From a virus: 64,000 bases of DNA. The position numbers and the translations under genes are program-made. Where the stretch lies: positions 1 through 64,000 of the IMG/VR virus record IMGVR_UViG_3300010389_002125; one strand, 5' to 3'. A model generated the notes under the pieces. The model was not told where the DNA came from and made no database searches. It saw only the letters and a list, made by a program, of their open reading frames with translations. Below, piece after piece: positions 7,840-16,449 of this stretch. The first letter of the stretch is position 1; every line of letters begins with the position of its first letter.

Positions 7840-9332
7840 TGTATCCACAGACAAGCCCTATTGACCCAATGGCTTATTCTGATGCACCTTTGGCCATGAG
7901 GATGCTGGAACACATTCCCGGTGCTACGGCAGCCGCTCTTTTTGCACAGGCCCGAGGTGCAAATACCATCATGGCTGGCGGAGGCTTTATGGATTTTGAT
8001 AAATCCAGTGAAAGACTCATGAATAGACACAGAGTTATAGATAGAAGTGGTAAATTATCTAAACAGCGAATGTCTCAGTTTACGGGCTCAGCTTCACGTA
8101 GATCATCTGTTGCAGCACGTGCTGCTACCGGTGCGCCTAGTATGAACTTTCTGTACAGTTCTCGTGTAAATCACGCTACTCTTAGGCCAAGGGCGCTAAG
8201 AAGGATGCATTCTTTAAGCGTCTTTTCCAATACTAATGTAACTGGTGCTTATACGCCTTTCTCTGGTGCTATAAATCTAGGTAGGATTCCTGGCATCGGA
8301 ACAAGAGTAACTTCTGCTATGTCTAAGTTTACAAATATGAGTGACATAGTTCCTGCAGATGTTGGTCCTGGTCTTTTCTCTTTTTCAGGAGCAGCTAGAA
8401 GAGCAGACATGTTGGAGGCAAAAGCATTCAAGCAATCTCAAAGGGGTCAGTTATCTGGTAGGGTGCAAAGAAGATTAGCTAAGTTTGATAGATCTTTAGA
8501 TGCACTTCATGGTATGAATGGGGATCCAGTTAAAGTAGTTAGGGTTTCTCAGGCTCAAGCAGTGCCTTACAGTAAATTGTTAAGTATGAATCCACTGGAA
8601 AGAGGTGGGATGACGGCTTCAGATTTCGTAAAGGCCAATTCTGCATCAATAATTGATTATGATGATCTGGGCTATGCCGCTACTAGAAATTCTTTAATAG
8701 GTACAGGTACCGGCCCAATGACGGCTGCTAGTATAGGTATGAGGGGAGACCTCTTAATATCACAATTGCCCGGTAGGGTTACTCAATTTTATGGCGGATA
8801 TATGCGATATGCGTCTGGCTATGGTGCGAATATAACTTCAGCAGCTGGTGTAGAGGGTGTTAATAAAGCTAGAAACGCAATGCAGTCGGCACTTGATGAT
8901 TTAGGCATTAAAGCAAACGCAGATGATGTACTTATGGCTAAGAGGCGTGGTGGTCAAGGCTTACTTAAGAGTGTGGGAGGTGAAAAAAACTTGCGTGCTC
9001 TAATGAATACTCCTGGAGCAAGAGGTGTTTTAGCCACTAAGGGCGCTATGACTGTTCTGCCAGGATTGCAAGCACTTGGTACAGCTTCTTTATTGTACGA
9101 CCTTGGTAAAATGGCAGGTGAAGTTGTTGTTAGTGGAATAAATCTGGCGAAAGACGCCTACAAGTCAGTTCAGGGAACTATAAATAAACCAGCATTTGGA
9201 ATGGGCTATCAAGATACAGAAGCTGCTGCCACGTCTAGAGCTAGAGGTGTTATGGCTATTCAAAATTCTAGATTAAATGCTAGAAGTGTGCTAGGATCTG
9301 AAGCAGGTATGATGGCTGCGCATTTTGGATAA
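7839..9332 (+). CDS. Basic internal-virion-like structural protein
   Basis: A 497-residue protein, Arg/Ser/Gly/Ala-rich and basic overall, with no catalytic motif visible. Residues about 400-435 are hydrophobic (MTVLPGLQALGTASLLYDLG, then GEVVVSGINLA). The C-terminus, with SRARGVMAIQNSRLN followed by ARSVLGSEAGMM, resembles a tail I associate with very large virion proteins of other big phages; I hold that from memory and cannot verify it here. The one-base overlap with the glycine-zipper gene and the two-base gap to terminase place it in one transcription unit. It is probably a structural or ejected protein. Confidence 0.75.
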   Translation: MYPQTSPIDPMAYSDAPLAMRMLEHIPGATAAALFAQARGANTIMAGGGFMDFDKSSERLMNRHRVIDRSGKLSKQRMSQFTGSASRRSSVAARAATGAPSMNFLYSSRVNHATLRPRALRRMHSLSVFSNTNVTGAYTPFSGAINLGRIPGIGTRVTSAMSKFTNMSDIVPADVGPGLFSFSGAARRADMLEAKAFKQSQRGQLSGRVQRRLAKFDRSLDALHGMNGDPVKVVRVSQAQAVPYSKLLSMNPLERGGMTASDFVKANSASIIDYDDLGYAATRNSLIGTGTGPMTAASIGMRGDLLISQLPGRVTQFYGGYMRYASGYGANITSAAGVEGVNKARNAMQSALDDLGIKANADDVLMAKRRGGQGLLKSVGGEKNLRALMNTPGARGVLATKGAMTVLPGLQALGTASLLYDLGKMAGEVVVSGINLAKDAYKSVQGTINKPAFGMGYQDTEAAATSRARGVMAIQNSRLNARSVLGSEAGMMAAHFG

Positions 9333-9334
9333 TT

Positions 9335-11194
9335 ATGAGTATTTTTACAAAAACAAATGACTTTAGAAAAGCTCTTGAAAGTCTTCCCAGGGAGGACTTA
9401 TTAGAAATAATCAAAGCTCAAGATACAGAACTTATTAAGCAAATAAACAGAATAGAATGGGTATTTGAAAATAAGCTATCTCATTTATCTTGGAATGACG
9501 GCTCCCCTGTCATGAATAGATTAATGAGTAATAGGGAATTATCTTTACTTGTTGATGAGCCTTTTGAAGTAGATAAAGATTTGTTGTCAGCTGGAGTTTC
9601 TGCAGAGCATCAAAGGCAACTTCATGTATCAAAAGATAGTGTTGTTTGGGCAAAAAATTTTTTAGATGTTAATCCAAGAGTGTATCAAATACTTATTTTG
9701 AGAGATCCATCTTTGAGAAAAGTTTTAAGAGCTGGTCGTCGTTTAGGTAAAACTTTTTCAATGGCTATACAGCTTCTTCATTATTCTTATACCAATAAAG
9801 ATGGCAGATCTCTGGTCGTGGCTCCAATGAAAACTCAGGTTGAGCTTATCTATCAAGAAATAATAAGAATAGCTCAAAAAAATGATGTTGTAATGAATTC
9901 TATAGTAAGAAAAGTTACTAGCCCTCAATTTATGATTCAATTTTCTAATGGATCAACAATTCGTTTTTTTACTTCAGGAATGAGATCTGGTGGTAAGTCC
10001 GACGTTGCTCGTGGTCAAGAAGCCCACTTGATTATTTTGGACGAGATGGACTATATGCATTCAGGAGACCTGGATGCACTCTACGCTATGCTTCAAAAGA
10101 CCGCAGAGGATCAACCAGATAAAGTTTTGATGGGTGCTTCTACACCGACTGGTAGAAGGGAAAGATTTTGGGAGTGGTGCAGGTCTGAAAGGTTTCAGGA
10201 GTTTTGGTTTCCATCTTACTGTAATCCATTTTTTAGTAAAGAGCAAGAAGAAGAGTTTAGAGAGCAGTATTCACCATCTGGCTATAGGCACGAGATAGAG
10301 GCAGATTGGGGTGAGGATTCAGAGGGTGTTTACCCTAGGAAGTTTGTTGATTTAGCATTTACAGATCCTGGTTGGGATTATATAGCTGAGTTGAATTCAG
10401 CAAGATCTTTTCATGTTATAGGTGTTGACTGGGATAAGTATGGTGCAGGTACTAATATTGTTGTATGTGAAGTTTGTGCCGATAATCATGAGGACGAAAG
10501 AGCTAGAGGAAAGGTAAAACTTTGTTATAGAGAAGAAATAAGTAAATCTGAATATACTTTAACTAAAGCTGTAGACAGAATAATAGAGTTAAATGAAATT
10601 TATAACCCTAGACACATATATGTAGATAGAGGTTTTGGTGAAGTTCAAGTTGAACTCTTAACTAAGTATGGCGTAGAAAATCCTAGATCAAAAATGAGAG
10701 AAAGAGTAAAGGGAATAGGTTTTGGTGAAAGTATAGATGTAAGAGATCCTTATACTAAATTAATGACAAAAAAAGAGATGAAGCCTTATATGGTTGATAA
10801 CTTAAGGCAATTTCTTGAAAATGAGAAAATCATTTTTTCTGCTCATGATGATGAGCTGTATATGCAGCTAATTTCTTATGTTGTAGTTAGAACAACAGCT
10901 ACTGGTAGACCAGTTTTTGAGGCAGGTGGGTCAGCTATGGATCACGCACATGATGCTCTTATGTTGGCACTTCTATCTGTTGAGCAGAATTATGGTGATT
11001 TAAATAAAATGTCTTCAGCTTCAGATACTTACACTTTTTCTAATTCTATTTTTGTTAAAAACATTTCTGATGATGATGACAATGATGAAGGTACTAATCC
11101 AGTTATGGTGGTAGGTAAAAGGGCGTCAGCTGTTGGGGCGAAAACTGGGTTTAGTAGAAGATCTGGTAATACTTATAAAAGAAGCATGTTTTAA
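9335..11194 (+). CDS. terL: Terminase large subunit
   Basis: The DNA-packaging motor and headful nuclease, which docks on the portal and pumps DNA into the prohead. Seen: Walker A GRRLGKT with K139; a downstream SGGKSDVARGQEA block of the ATPase core; Walker B LIILDEMD with D236/E237; coupling-motif-like GASTPTGRR; then an RNase-H-like nuclease domain with VDWD (D365/D367), YVDRG (D431) and DHAHDAL (D540). The 619-residue length is normal for TerL, with about 100 extra N-terminal residues. The acidic and basic C-terminal tail may bind portal. Unusually, portal does not follow at once: three fibre-type genes intervene. No convincing Shine-Dalgarno site is seen, so coupling to the upstream gene is likely. 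Confidence 0.96.
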   Translation: MSIFTKTNDFRKALESLPREDLLEIIKAQDTELIKQINRIEWVFENKLSHLSWNDGSPVMNRLMSNRELSLLVDEPFEVDKDLLSAGVSAEHQRQLHVSKDSVVWAKNFLDVNPRVYQILILRDPSLRKVLRAGRRLGKTFSMAIQLLHYSYTNKDGRSLVVAPMKTQVELIYQEIIRIAQKNDVVMNSIVRKVTSPQFMIQFSNGSTIRFFTSGMRSGGKSDVARGQEAHLIILDEMDYMHSGDLDALYAMLQKTAEDQPDKVLMGASTPTGRRERFWEWCRSERFQEFWFPSYCNPFFSKEQEEEFREQYSPSGYRHEIEADWGEDSEGVYPRKFVDLAFTDPGWDYIAELNSARSFHVIGVDWDKYGAGTNIVVCEVCADNHEDERARGKVKLCYREEISKSEYTLTKAVDRIIELNEIYNPRHIYVDRGFGEVQVELLTKYGVENPRSKMRERVKGIGFGESIDVRDPYTKLMTKKEMKPYMVDNLRQFLENEKIIFSAHDDELYMQLISYVVVRTTATGRPVFEAGGSAMDHAHDALMLALLSVEQNYGDLNKMSSASDTYTFSNSIFVKNISDDDDNDEGTNPVMVVGKRASAVGAKTGFSRRSGNTYKRSMF

Positions 11195-11202
11195 GGTTTT
11201 AT

Positions 11203-12825
11203 ATGAGCAATCCAATTAATAATCCATATCCAGAATCAGAAGGTGTGTACGGCTTTGCTGCGCCGACCGATACATTCTTTAAAGATCCAACAAATAAAGA
11301 TGTTAGAAGAAGCATGGGCATAGAAGACTCTTATTCGTTGTCTTTTTCTGGCTTTAGAAGCACTTATACAATTCCTTATGATCAGGTTTTTAAAGAAGTT
11401 GTTAATGCAGAGAACACTCTTTATCTGGTAATGAGCAGAATAGAAGATAATCTTTTAAGAAAGATATTTATAGAACCATATATAGACTTGGAGCTAGAAA
11501 GGTCACATTATAGAGTCTGGGAAGAGGCATCAAAAAAGATGAACATCCCTGATTCTTCAGACACCGTTAGTTTACCTGAAGATAACAATGTTATCCTAGC
11601 TAAAGATAATCCTCCAGACTATATTTGTTTTGATGAATATTTGTATGCGGAAAAGTCACAGACTACAGCTTGTAGAAGATTCATAAATGAATATACTGAT
11701 GCTATTTCACATTCAACTTTTTCGTATCTTTTTCAATTGCGTAAAATTGTAAAATATATGTTTAATGAAATTTTGTGTATAAAAAATTCTTTATTATCAG
11801 ACATTGGAGGTGTATATGATAATGAATCACAGCAAAAAATCGCAGTACACTATGAAGGATGGGCTAAAAAAGCGATACACTATTCGAACAGGATCTCGAA
11901 AACAACGGGCACAAAAGCAGAAGAGATCCCACAATCCGAATTGGATACTATCTCAAAGAAACAAGCCGCAAAACTTCAAGCTTTTTCTGCGATTAGATTA
12001 AACGCTGTTGATTCAGAAATCGAAGACATCATATCTAGTATGAAAAGAGATCTGGTTGATAATTGTGATATTTTTTATCAAAGATTTTTATCTCCAGCAA
12101 TAAGAATAACTAAAGATATATCTTCTCCTTTACTGTTGGATTTTCAAACTACAGACTTAAGACAAAAAAGTCCGACTATAGCGGGTGAGATAGCTTTTGC
12201 TAGTAATGTTGTTCAGGGTAATTTTGTTTCAGTTGAAGCAGACTATGTGGAAAGGCATTCTGCCCTCACTTCTAAGATGGAGGCACTTTTTAATCTTATT
12301 ATAGATAAAAAGAAGTACGCTGCATATATTACGCAGTTAGCGTCTATGGCTTCTTCAAAAAGAAAAGTTTTGAAAGAGGTAGATAAAGACGTTTATTCTT
12401 CTTTATTTAAAGGAGTCTTTGTTGATTCTAATCCTGTAGTAGATTTTTCTTCTAGTCACTCTATTTTGGACGGCCTAGAAAACGATGATCACCCTCAGTA
12501 CTTATTGAAAGCTGGAGGTAATGTAACTGGAAATATAACTTTTAATCAGGGTGTTACCGTAGATGGTGTAGACATAGACCTGCATGCACACACTGGTGCT
12601 GATGGATCTCAGCGAATTAAGTCTTTCGATATAGACTACGACACTGCAAGAGTTATATATCCAGAAGAGTATACAAAAGATCCTGTATCTCTAACAATAG
12701 AGAGGTTCATAGAAACTATAGAAGATGGTGGTGTTCCAAGATTTGATGCTGTCGTGCTTATAGAGGTGTTGGATGAAACTTTATCTAATCATCAGTATGA
12801 GTTACTTTATTCGGAGATAGAATAA
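11203..12825 (+). CDS. Fibre/collar-type structural protein
   Basis: A 540-residue protein. The first about 410 residues are mixed helical and unrecognised. From about residue 417 it has SSHSILDGLENDDHPQYLL, then GGNVTGNITF and VTVDGVDIDLHAHTGADGS. This series is typical of collagen-like or trimeric phage fibre and collar proteins, where a DDHPQYL element precedes triple-stranded shafts. Helical head plus fibre motif suggests an adaptor anchoring a fibre to head, neck or baseplate. It is followed two bases later by a second fibre-type gene. The exact position in the virion cannot be read from the sequence. Confidence 0.8.
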   Translation: MSNPINNPYPESEGVYGFAAPTDTFFKDPTNKDVRRSMGIEDSYSLSFSGFRSTYTIPYDQVFKEVVNAENTLYLVMSRIEDNLLRKIFIEPYIDLELERSHYRVWEEASKKMNIPDSSDTVSLPEDNNVILAKDNPPDYICFDEYLYAEKSQTTACRRFINEYTDAISHSTFSYLFQLRKIVKYMFNEILCIKNSLLSDIGGVYDNESQQKIAVHYEGWAKKAIHYSNRISKTTGTKAEEIPQSELDTISKKQAAKLQAFSAIRLNAVDSEIEDIISSMKRDLVDNCDIFYQRFLSPAIRITKDISSPLLLDFQTTDLRQKSPTIAGEIAFASNVVQGNFVSVEADYVERHSALTSKMEALFNLIIDKKKYAAYITQLASMASSKRKVLKEVDKDVYSSLFKGVFVDSNPVVDFSSSHSILDGLENDDHPQYLLKAGGNVTGNITFNQGVTVDGVDIDLHAHTGADGSQRIKSFDIDYDTARVIYPEEYTKDPVSLTIERFIETIEDGGVPRFDAVVLIEVLDETLSNHQYELLYSEIE

Positions 12826-12826
12826 T

Positions 12827-13879
12827 ATGATTTGGTTTAAATATCTTAAAAGTTCACAGTCAACTTCTGTTGCCGAAGAAAATACTAACTATTCTTATCC
12901 TCAAGTTAAGAGGGCTATAGAAAGATTTATGCCAGATGTTGATATACCCAAGGATTTTTGGCTTTCTGTAGATGTTTCAGATTTATCTATAGATTCTTAC
13001 CTCAATGATTCCTTGGAGCAATCTGTAGATGAAACCTCTTATCTAGTTGTTTATGAAAGTGTTTTAAGAAACAATGATTTCACCCCTGTTCAGACAGTGA
13101 TAATAGATGGTGTTTTATATTTTAAGGCGGCAGAAAATCATGAGTCAAACGTTTTTATACCTAAACAATACGCATTGTATTATAAAACTCCTGGCTTAAA
13201 AAATGTTACCCCTGTCACTAATGGTTCAGTGACTTCTTATAAGGTTAGTGATTCAAGTAATCCATATAATCCAGGTGAATTAACGGGAGATTTAAGTTTA
13301 TATAACGTTTCTTTAGGTGATACTGGTTATTATAATTTTTCTTTTGTCAATTCTGGTTTAGACTGGGAGAATGGTAGATCAATTGAGAAAGACGCTAAAG
13401 TTTATATAAATTTTTTAGGACCAACTTTTACTCTTTACGGCGATAAAGGTGTTGATTATGGAAAGTTTTCCTATAGAGTAAAACCAGCAGAAATACTTCC
13501 AGATGATATTATTATTGATACTTTTACTTCTGTAGATTGTTTTTCTCATGCTAATTCTTATGATCAAACTTTGATTTTTCTATCTAATTTAGAAAAAAGA
13601 GAATATGTAGTTGAGGTAGTGGCTACTGGTGAAAAAAATGTTTCTGCGCAAAATAGCTATATAAAGTTATCTAAATTTGATTTCACTTTTGATTTAGATC
13701 TAGATTTATCTAAAGAATCTTTAAGTACAAATATTAATTTTGTTTCTCTAGTTCCAACAGCATCTCAGGGCTCTGTTGGTGGTGATCCAGTTTACGATGG
13801 GTCAGATGGCTCCTCTGGAAGTGTTTCTGATACTAATGTTAGAGATGTTAGAATACTTCACATAATGGAAGTGATGTGA
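12827..13879 (+). CDS. Virion protein with galactose-binding-like beta-sandwich
   Basis: A 350-residue protein. Residues about 165-290 read as a jelly-roll carbohydrate-binding-type domain: a GDTGYYNFSF opening, a strand KVYINFLGPTFTLYG, a central DCFSHANSYDQTLIFLSNL strand pair, and EYVVEVVATGEKN followed by SAQNSYIKLSKFDF. That strand order resembles the N-terminal sandwich of SGNH-type esterases and other sugar-binding modules. No catalytic GDSx block is visible, so binding rather than cleavage is favoured. The Asp/Ser/Gly C-terminal tail looks flexible. It lies between two fibre genes and could provide host-surface or fibre-base contact. The fold call is tentative. Confidence 0.7.
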   Translation: MIWFKYLKSSQSTSVAEENTNYSYPQVKRAIERFMPDVDIPKDFWLSVDVSDLSIDSYLNDSLEQSVDETSYLVVYESVLRNNDFTPVQTVIIDGVLYFKAAENHESNVFIPKQYALYYKTPGLKNVTPVTNGSVTSYKVSDSSNPYNPGELTGDLSLYNVSLGDTGYYNFSFVNSGLDWENGRSIEKDAKVYINFLGPTFTLYGDKGVDYGKFSYRVKPAEILPDDIIIDTFTSVDCFSHANSYDQTLIFLSNLEKREYVVEVVATGEKNVSAQNSYIKLSKFDFTFDLDLDLSKESLSTNINFVSLVPTASQGSVGGDPVYDGSDGSSGSVSDTNVRDVRILHIMEVM

Positions 13880-13885
13880 TTTTTT

Positions 13886-15967
13886 ATGGCTATTATTAGG
13901 AAAAGAATAGAAAATTTAAAAGCTGGTAAAGATTATATTTTAAGTGTTCAGGCAAAAAATTCAGACTTAAACACAGCTAATGATCCGCTAGCTGCCATTA
14001 GATTTACAGTTCCCAGAGATGGAACCGTCCCTGCCGATATTCAAAATCTTCAATTACGTGCATCTTATGAAAATGTTATGTTTGTTTTTGATTTTGGTCA
14101 GGAAGAAGATATATCACACTATGCTTATGAGTTGTATAATGCTAATGAAGCTACTGAAGCTAATTTAGTTTCTGCTGGCATAAATCCAGCTAATGTTTTT
14201 ACGGTATCTGTAGCCAACAGTTCTCAGGTAGCAGGTCAGTCACCAGTTTGGAGAGATTATTGGGGTAGGGTAAAAGCTATTGATACATCTGGGAATGAAA
14301 GTAATTGGACTCCTCTGATTCAGACTGATGAAAGTACTCCTCTTATTGATGAGCAATTTATAAGTAGCCTCACTGCAAGCAAAATAACTGCAGGAACAAT
14401 TGGGGCTCATACTATAACTTTAAATGGTGCAAATTCTATATTGCAATCTTCTAATTTTTCTACAGGTTCTACTGGTTGGCAAATTAAGGGTGATGGAACA
14501 GCGGAGTTTGATTCTCAGTATATTAGAGGCAACCTTGATGCAGGTAGTGTGACAATAGGGGGTGGAACCTATAATTACTGGAATAAAACGGGGGCAGAAA
14601 ATGATTTCAGAGTCGGTGATGACTCAACTTACGTACTATGGGATAATAGTGCTGGAACGTTAACTGTTGCTGGTGATGTATCAATTAGTGGTACTCTTAA
14701 TTCCGCTGACGGAACATTTACCGGGACACTTAGCGCTGTAGATGGCACTTTCTCCGGAACACTTTCTGGAGTAGGTGGAACGTTTACGAGTAATGTAGTT
14801 GTCGGTGAACATCCAACTAATAAGATAACTATAGCATCAGATGCAACTGATACTGGAACAAAAATATATGCGGGTGTAGGGACTTATAATAATTCAAATA
14901 CAGGTTTTTACATTGATGCAAGTGGACAGTTTTCATTGGGAAATAAATTAGCTTTTGATCAAGCTTCAGGCTTACTTAATTTGAATGGTACTCCATCTGG
15001 TGCGTCTTCTGATTTAATTATAGAAGGAGCTATAATTAGAACGGTTCAAGATGTAGACGATGTTGGATCTACATCGGATGGCGTTGTCTTGACAGAGAAT
15101 GACATATTTTTATATAGCAGGACTACTGATGAGTCTGCAATTAAATTTCAGGGAAGTACAAATAATATAGCTAAAATAATATCTGAAATTAAAGGAATAC
15201 AACTAAGCGCAACAAATTCTCAAGGTTCACCTAAGTTCCAAATTGGTACCGACAATACATCAACTGAGAATTATCTCATGTATAAGTGGTATGGGTATAG
15301 TGGCGCTGAGGCAATGACTTTATATCGAAATGGTTCTTCTAATCCAAATATTTTAGATATAAAAAATAACACATCTCAAATAAAAGTTGGCAGCATTCAA
15401 CTTAAGAATGAAGGTACTGCTTCAGATTTATCCATCAATTGGGATGAAGACACAGATAGCGGTATTTATAGGTATAACCCTGGGGATAGTAGTACTGGTG
15501 TTTCTTTAGTTGCTCAAGGAATACAAACACTTTTCGCAGCGTCTTTTGTTGGAAGTAGTGATTCTTTTGTTTACATGAATACACCTACTACAACGACTAC
15601 ATCTGGATATAGTTTTCTATTACGCAGTAATACGTATGGAACGATATCTAATTATACATCTTCTAGAGATTTGAAAGAAAACATAACTGAAGTTACTGAT
15701 GTTGGATCTTTTTTTGATGAGGTCAAACCAGTAACATTTGTCCCGAAGGCTCCAGAAAATGAAACGGAAGATAATAAAACCCTAAGATTGGCTGACATTC
15801 AGCACGGTTTTATAGCAGAAGATATAGCTGAAATATTTGATGGAAGGTTGGCTACTTATGATGCAGACCTGAATCCAAATGGGTGGAGATGGCCAGATAT
15901 GGTAGCTGTTTGTGTTGCTGAGATAAAGAGTTTGCGTAAACGAGTTGCGCAGCTAGAATCGCTATGA
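13886..15967 (+). CDS. Tail fibre with C-terminal S74-type intramolecular chaperone
   Basis: A 693-residue protein. The N-terminus (about 5-155) resembles fibronectin-III/FN-like sandwiches found at fibre bases (DYILSVQAKNSD and DTSGNESNWTPL). Then come ITAGTIGAHTITLNG and an 11-residue repeat DGTF(T/S)GTLS, as in triple-beta-helix shafts. The last about 101 residues are a peptidase S74-like chaperone: SRDLKENI with S593 and K597, then GFIAEDIAEIF and a closing coiled coil (VCVAEIKSLRKRVAQLE). In this family the C-terminal domain drives trimerisation and then self-cleaves just before the serine, so mature fibre should end near residue 592. Its position between terminase and portal is unusual for a receptor-binding fibre. 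Confidence 0.9.
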   Translation: MAIIRKRIENLKAGKDYILSVQAKNSDLNTANDPLAAIRFTVPRDGTVPADIQNLQLRASYENVMFVFDFGQEEDISHYAYELYNANEATEANLVSAGINPANVFTVSVANSSQVAGQSPVWRDYWGRVKAIDTSGNESNWTPLIQTDESTPLIDEQFISSLTASKITAGTIGAHTITLNGANSILQSSNFSTGSTGWQIKGDGTAEFDSQYIRGNLDAGSVTIGGGTYNYWNKTGAENDFRVGDDSTYVLWDNSAGTLTVAGDVSISGTLNSADGTFTGTLSAVDGTFSGTLSGVGGTFTSNVVVGEHPTNKITIASDATDTGTKIYAGVGTYNNSNTGFYIDASGQFSLGNKLAFDQASGLLNLNGTPSGASSDLIIEGAIIRTVQDVDDVGSTSDGVVLTENDIFLYSRTTDESAIKFQGSTNNIAKIISEIKGIQLSATNSQGSPKFQIGTDNTSTENYLMYKWYGYSGAEAMTLYRNGSSNPNILDIKNNTSQIKVGSIQLKNEGTASDLSINWDEDTDSGIYRYNPGDSSTGVSLVAQGIQTLFAASFVGSSDSFVYMNTPTTTTTSGYSFLLRSNTYGTISNYTSSRDLKENITEVTDVGSFFDEVKPVTFVPKAPENETEDNKTLRLADIQHGFIAEDIAEIFDGRLATYDADLNPNGWRWPDMVAVCVAEIKSLRKRVAQLESL
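14708..14787 (+). repeat. 33-bp triple repeat in fibre shaft
   Basis: Three successive 33-base units begin at 14708, 14741 and 14774. They encode DGTFTGTLSAV, DGTFSGTLSGV and GGTFTSN. An 11-residue period fits a repetitive beta-structured fibre shaft; the DNA copies have diverged, so the repeat is maintained at protein level. Confidence 0.8.
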
Positions 15968-15997
15968 TAAAATCACATTTCTAGTAAGGAGTAAGAT

Positions 15998-16174
15998 ATG
16001 AATGATTTAGATGTCAATATATTAATTCAAGTTTTTAATGAAAAAATATCGTCTTTAATGACAGAGATAGTGGTAAAAGATGCGACTATACGTCAGTTAT
16101 CTTCTCAAATTGAAGCGACCCAAGCAGAGCATGTAAAAACTGAAGTAAAGAAAAAAGAAGAAGATTTTAAGTGA
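15998..16174 (+). CDS. Small coiled-coil hypothetical protein (58 aa)
   Basis: A short frame opening MNDLDVNILIQ, with a clear AAGGAG at 15986-15991 seven bases before ATG, which supports translation. Residues 10-50 give a regular amphipathic helix (heptad-like I/L/V spacing), and the tail is KKKEEDFK. No family is recognised. It sits just after a trimeric fibre gene, so it could be a fibre-assembly helper, but this is a guess from position and coiled-coil character. Confidence 0.68.
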   Translation: MNDLDVNILIQVFNEKISSLMTEIVVKDATIRQLSSQIEATQAEHVKTEVKKKEEDFK

Positions 16175-16181
16175 GGTTATA

Positions 16182-16391
16182 ATGTCAGAGAATAATGAAA
16201 TAGATACTACAGATTTGTCAGAAACACCTGAGGTAAAGACTGAGTTTTCAATAGAGATTAATATCTCTAACGCAAATCTTTCGTATAGAAGTGATTTCCC
16301 AGAAGGTGAAACAGTTTTCTGGTTGGAGTCTGTAAAGAATTTAATTATAAAGAACACTTTTGAAAACAACAATATCGCAGAACAAGCGTAA
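16182..16391 (+). CDS. Small acidic hypothetical protein (69 aa)
   Basis: A 69-residue acidic protein eight bases after the previous small gene, with a modest GAGG site at 16174-16177. The N-terminal 22 residues are Glu/Asp/Thr-rich and probably disordered. The remainder (EFSIEINISNANLSYRS, then VFWLESVKNLIIKN) could form a small beta-alpha fold. No family is recognised. A 58-base spacer to the portal gene follows, holding a weak 7-bp inverted repeat (GGTATAA/TTATACC, 16400-16426) with no T-run. Confidence 0.62.
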   Translation: MSENNEIDTTDLSETPEVKTEFSIEINISNANLSYRSDFPEGETVFWLESVKNLIIKNTFENNNIAEQA

Positions 16392-16449
16392 GTTGTAAAG
16401 GTATAAAAAATAACTACTATTATACCTAGTTCTATTATTGGAGATTTAA

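Noticed and set aside
11804-12001. + strand 65-codon overlapping frame inside the collar-type gene
   Set aside because: Its composition (Lys/Gln/Arg/Ser-rich low complexity) is that of an out-of-frame shadow, and the host frame has continuous protein-like sequence there.
16400-16426. GGTATAA/TTATACC inverted repeat before the portal gene as terminator or operator
   Set aside because: The stem is only 7 bp and AT-rich with a 13-base loop and no T-tract; in AT-rich DNA this is expected by chance.
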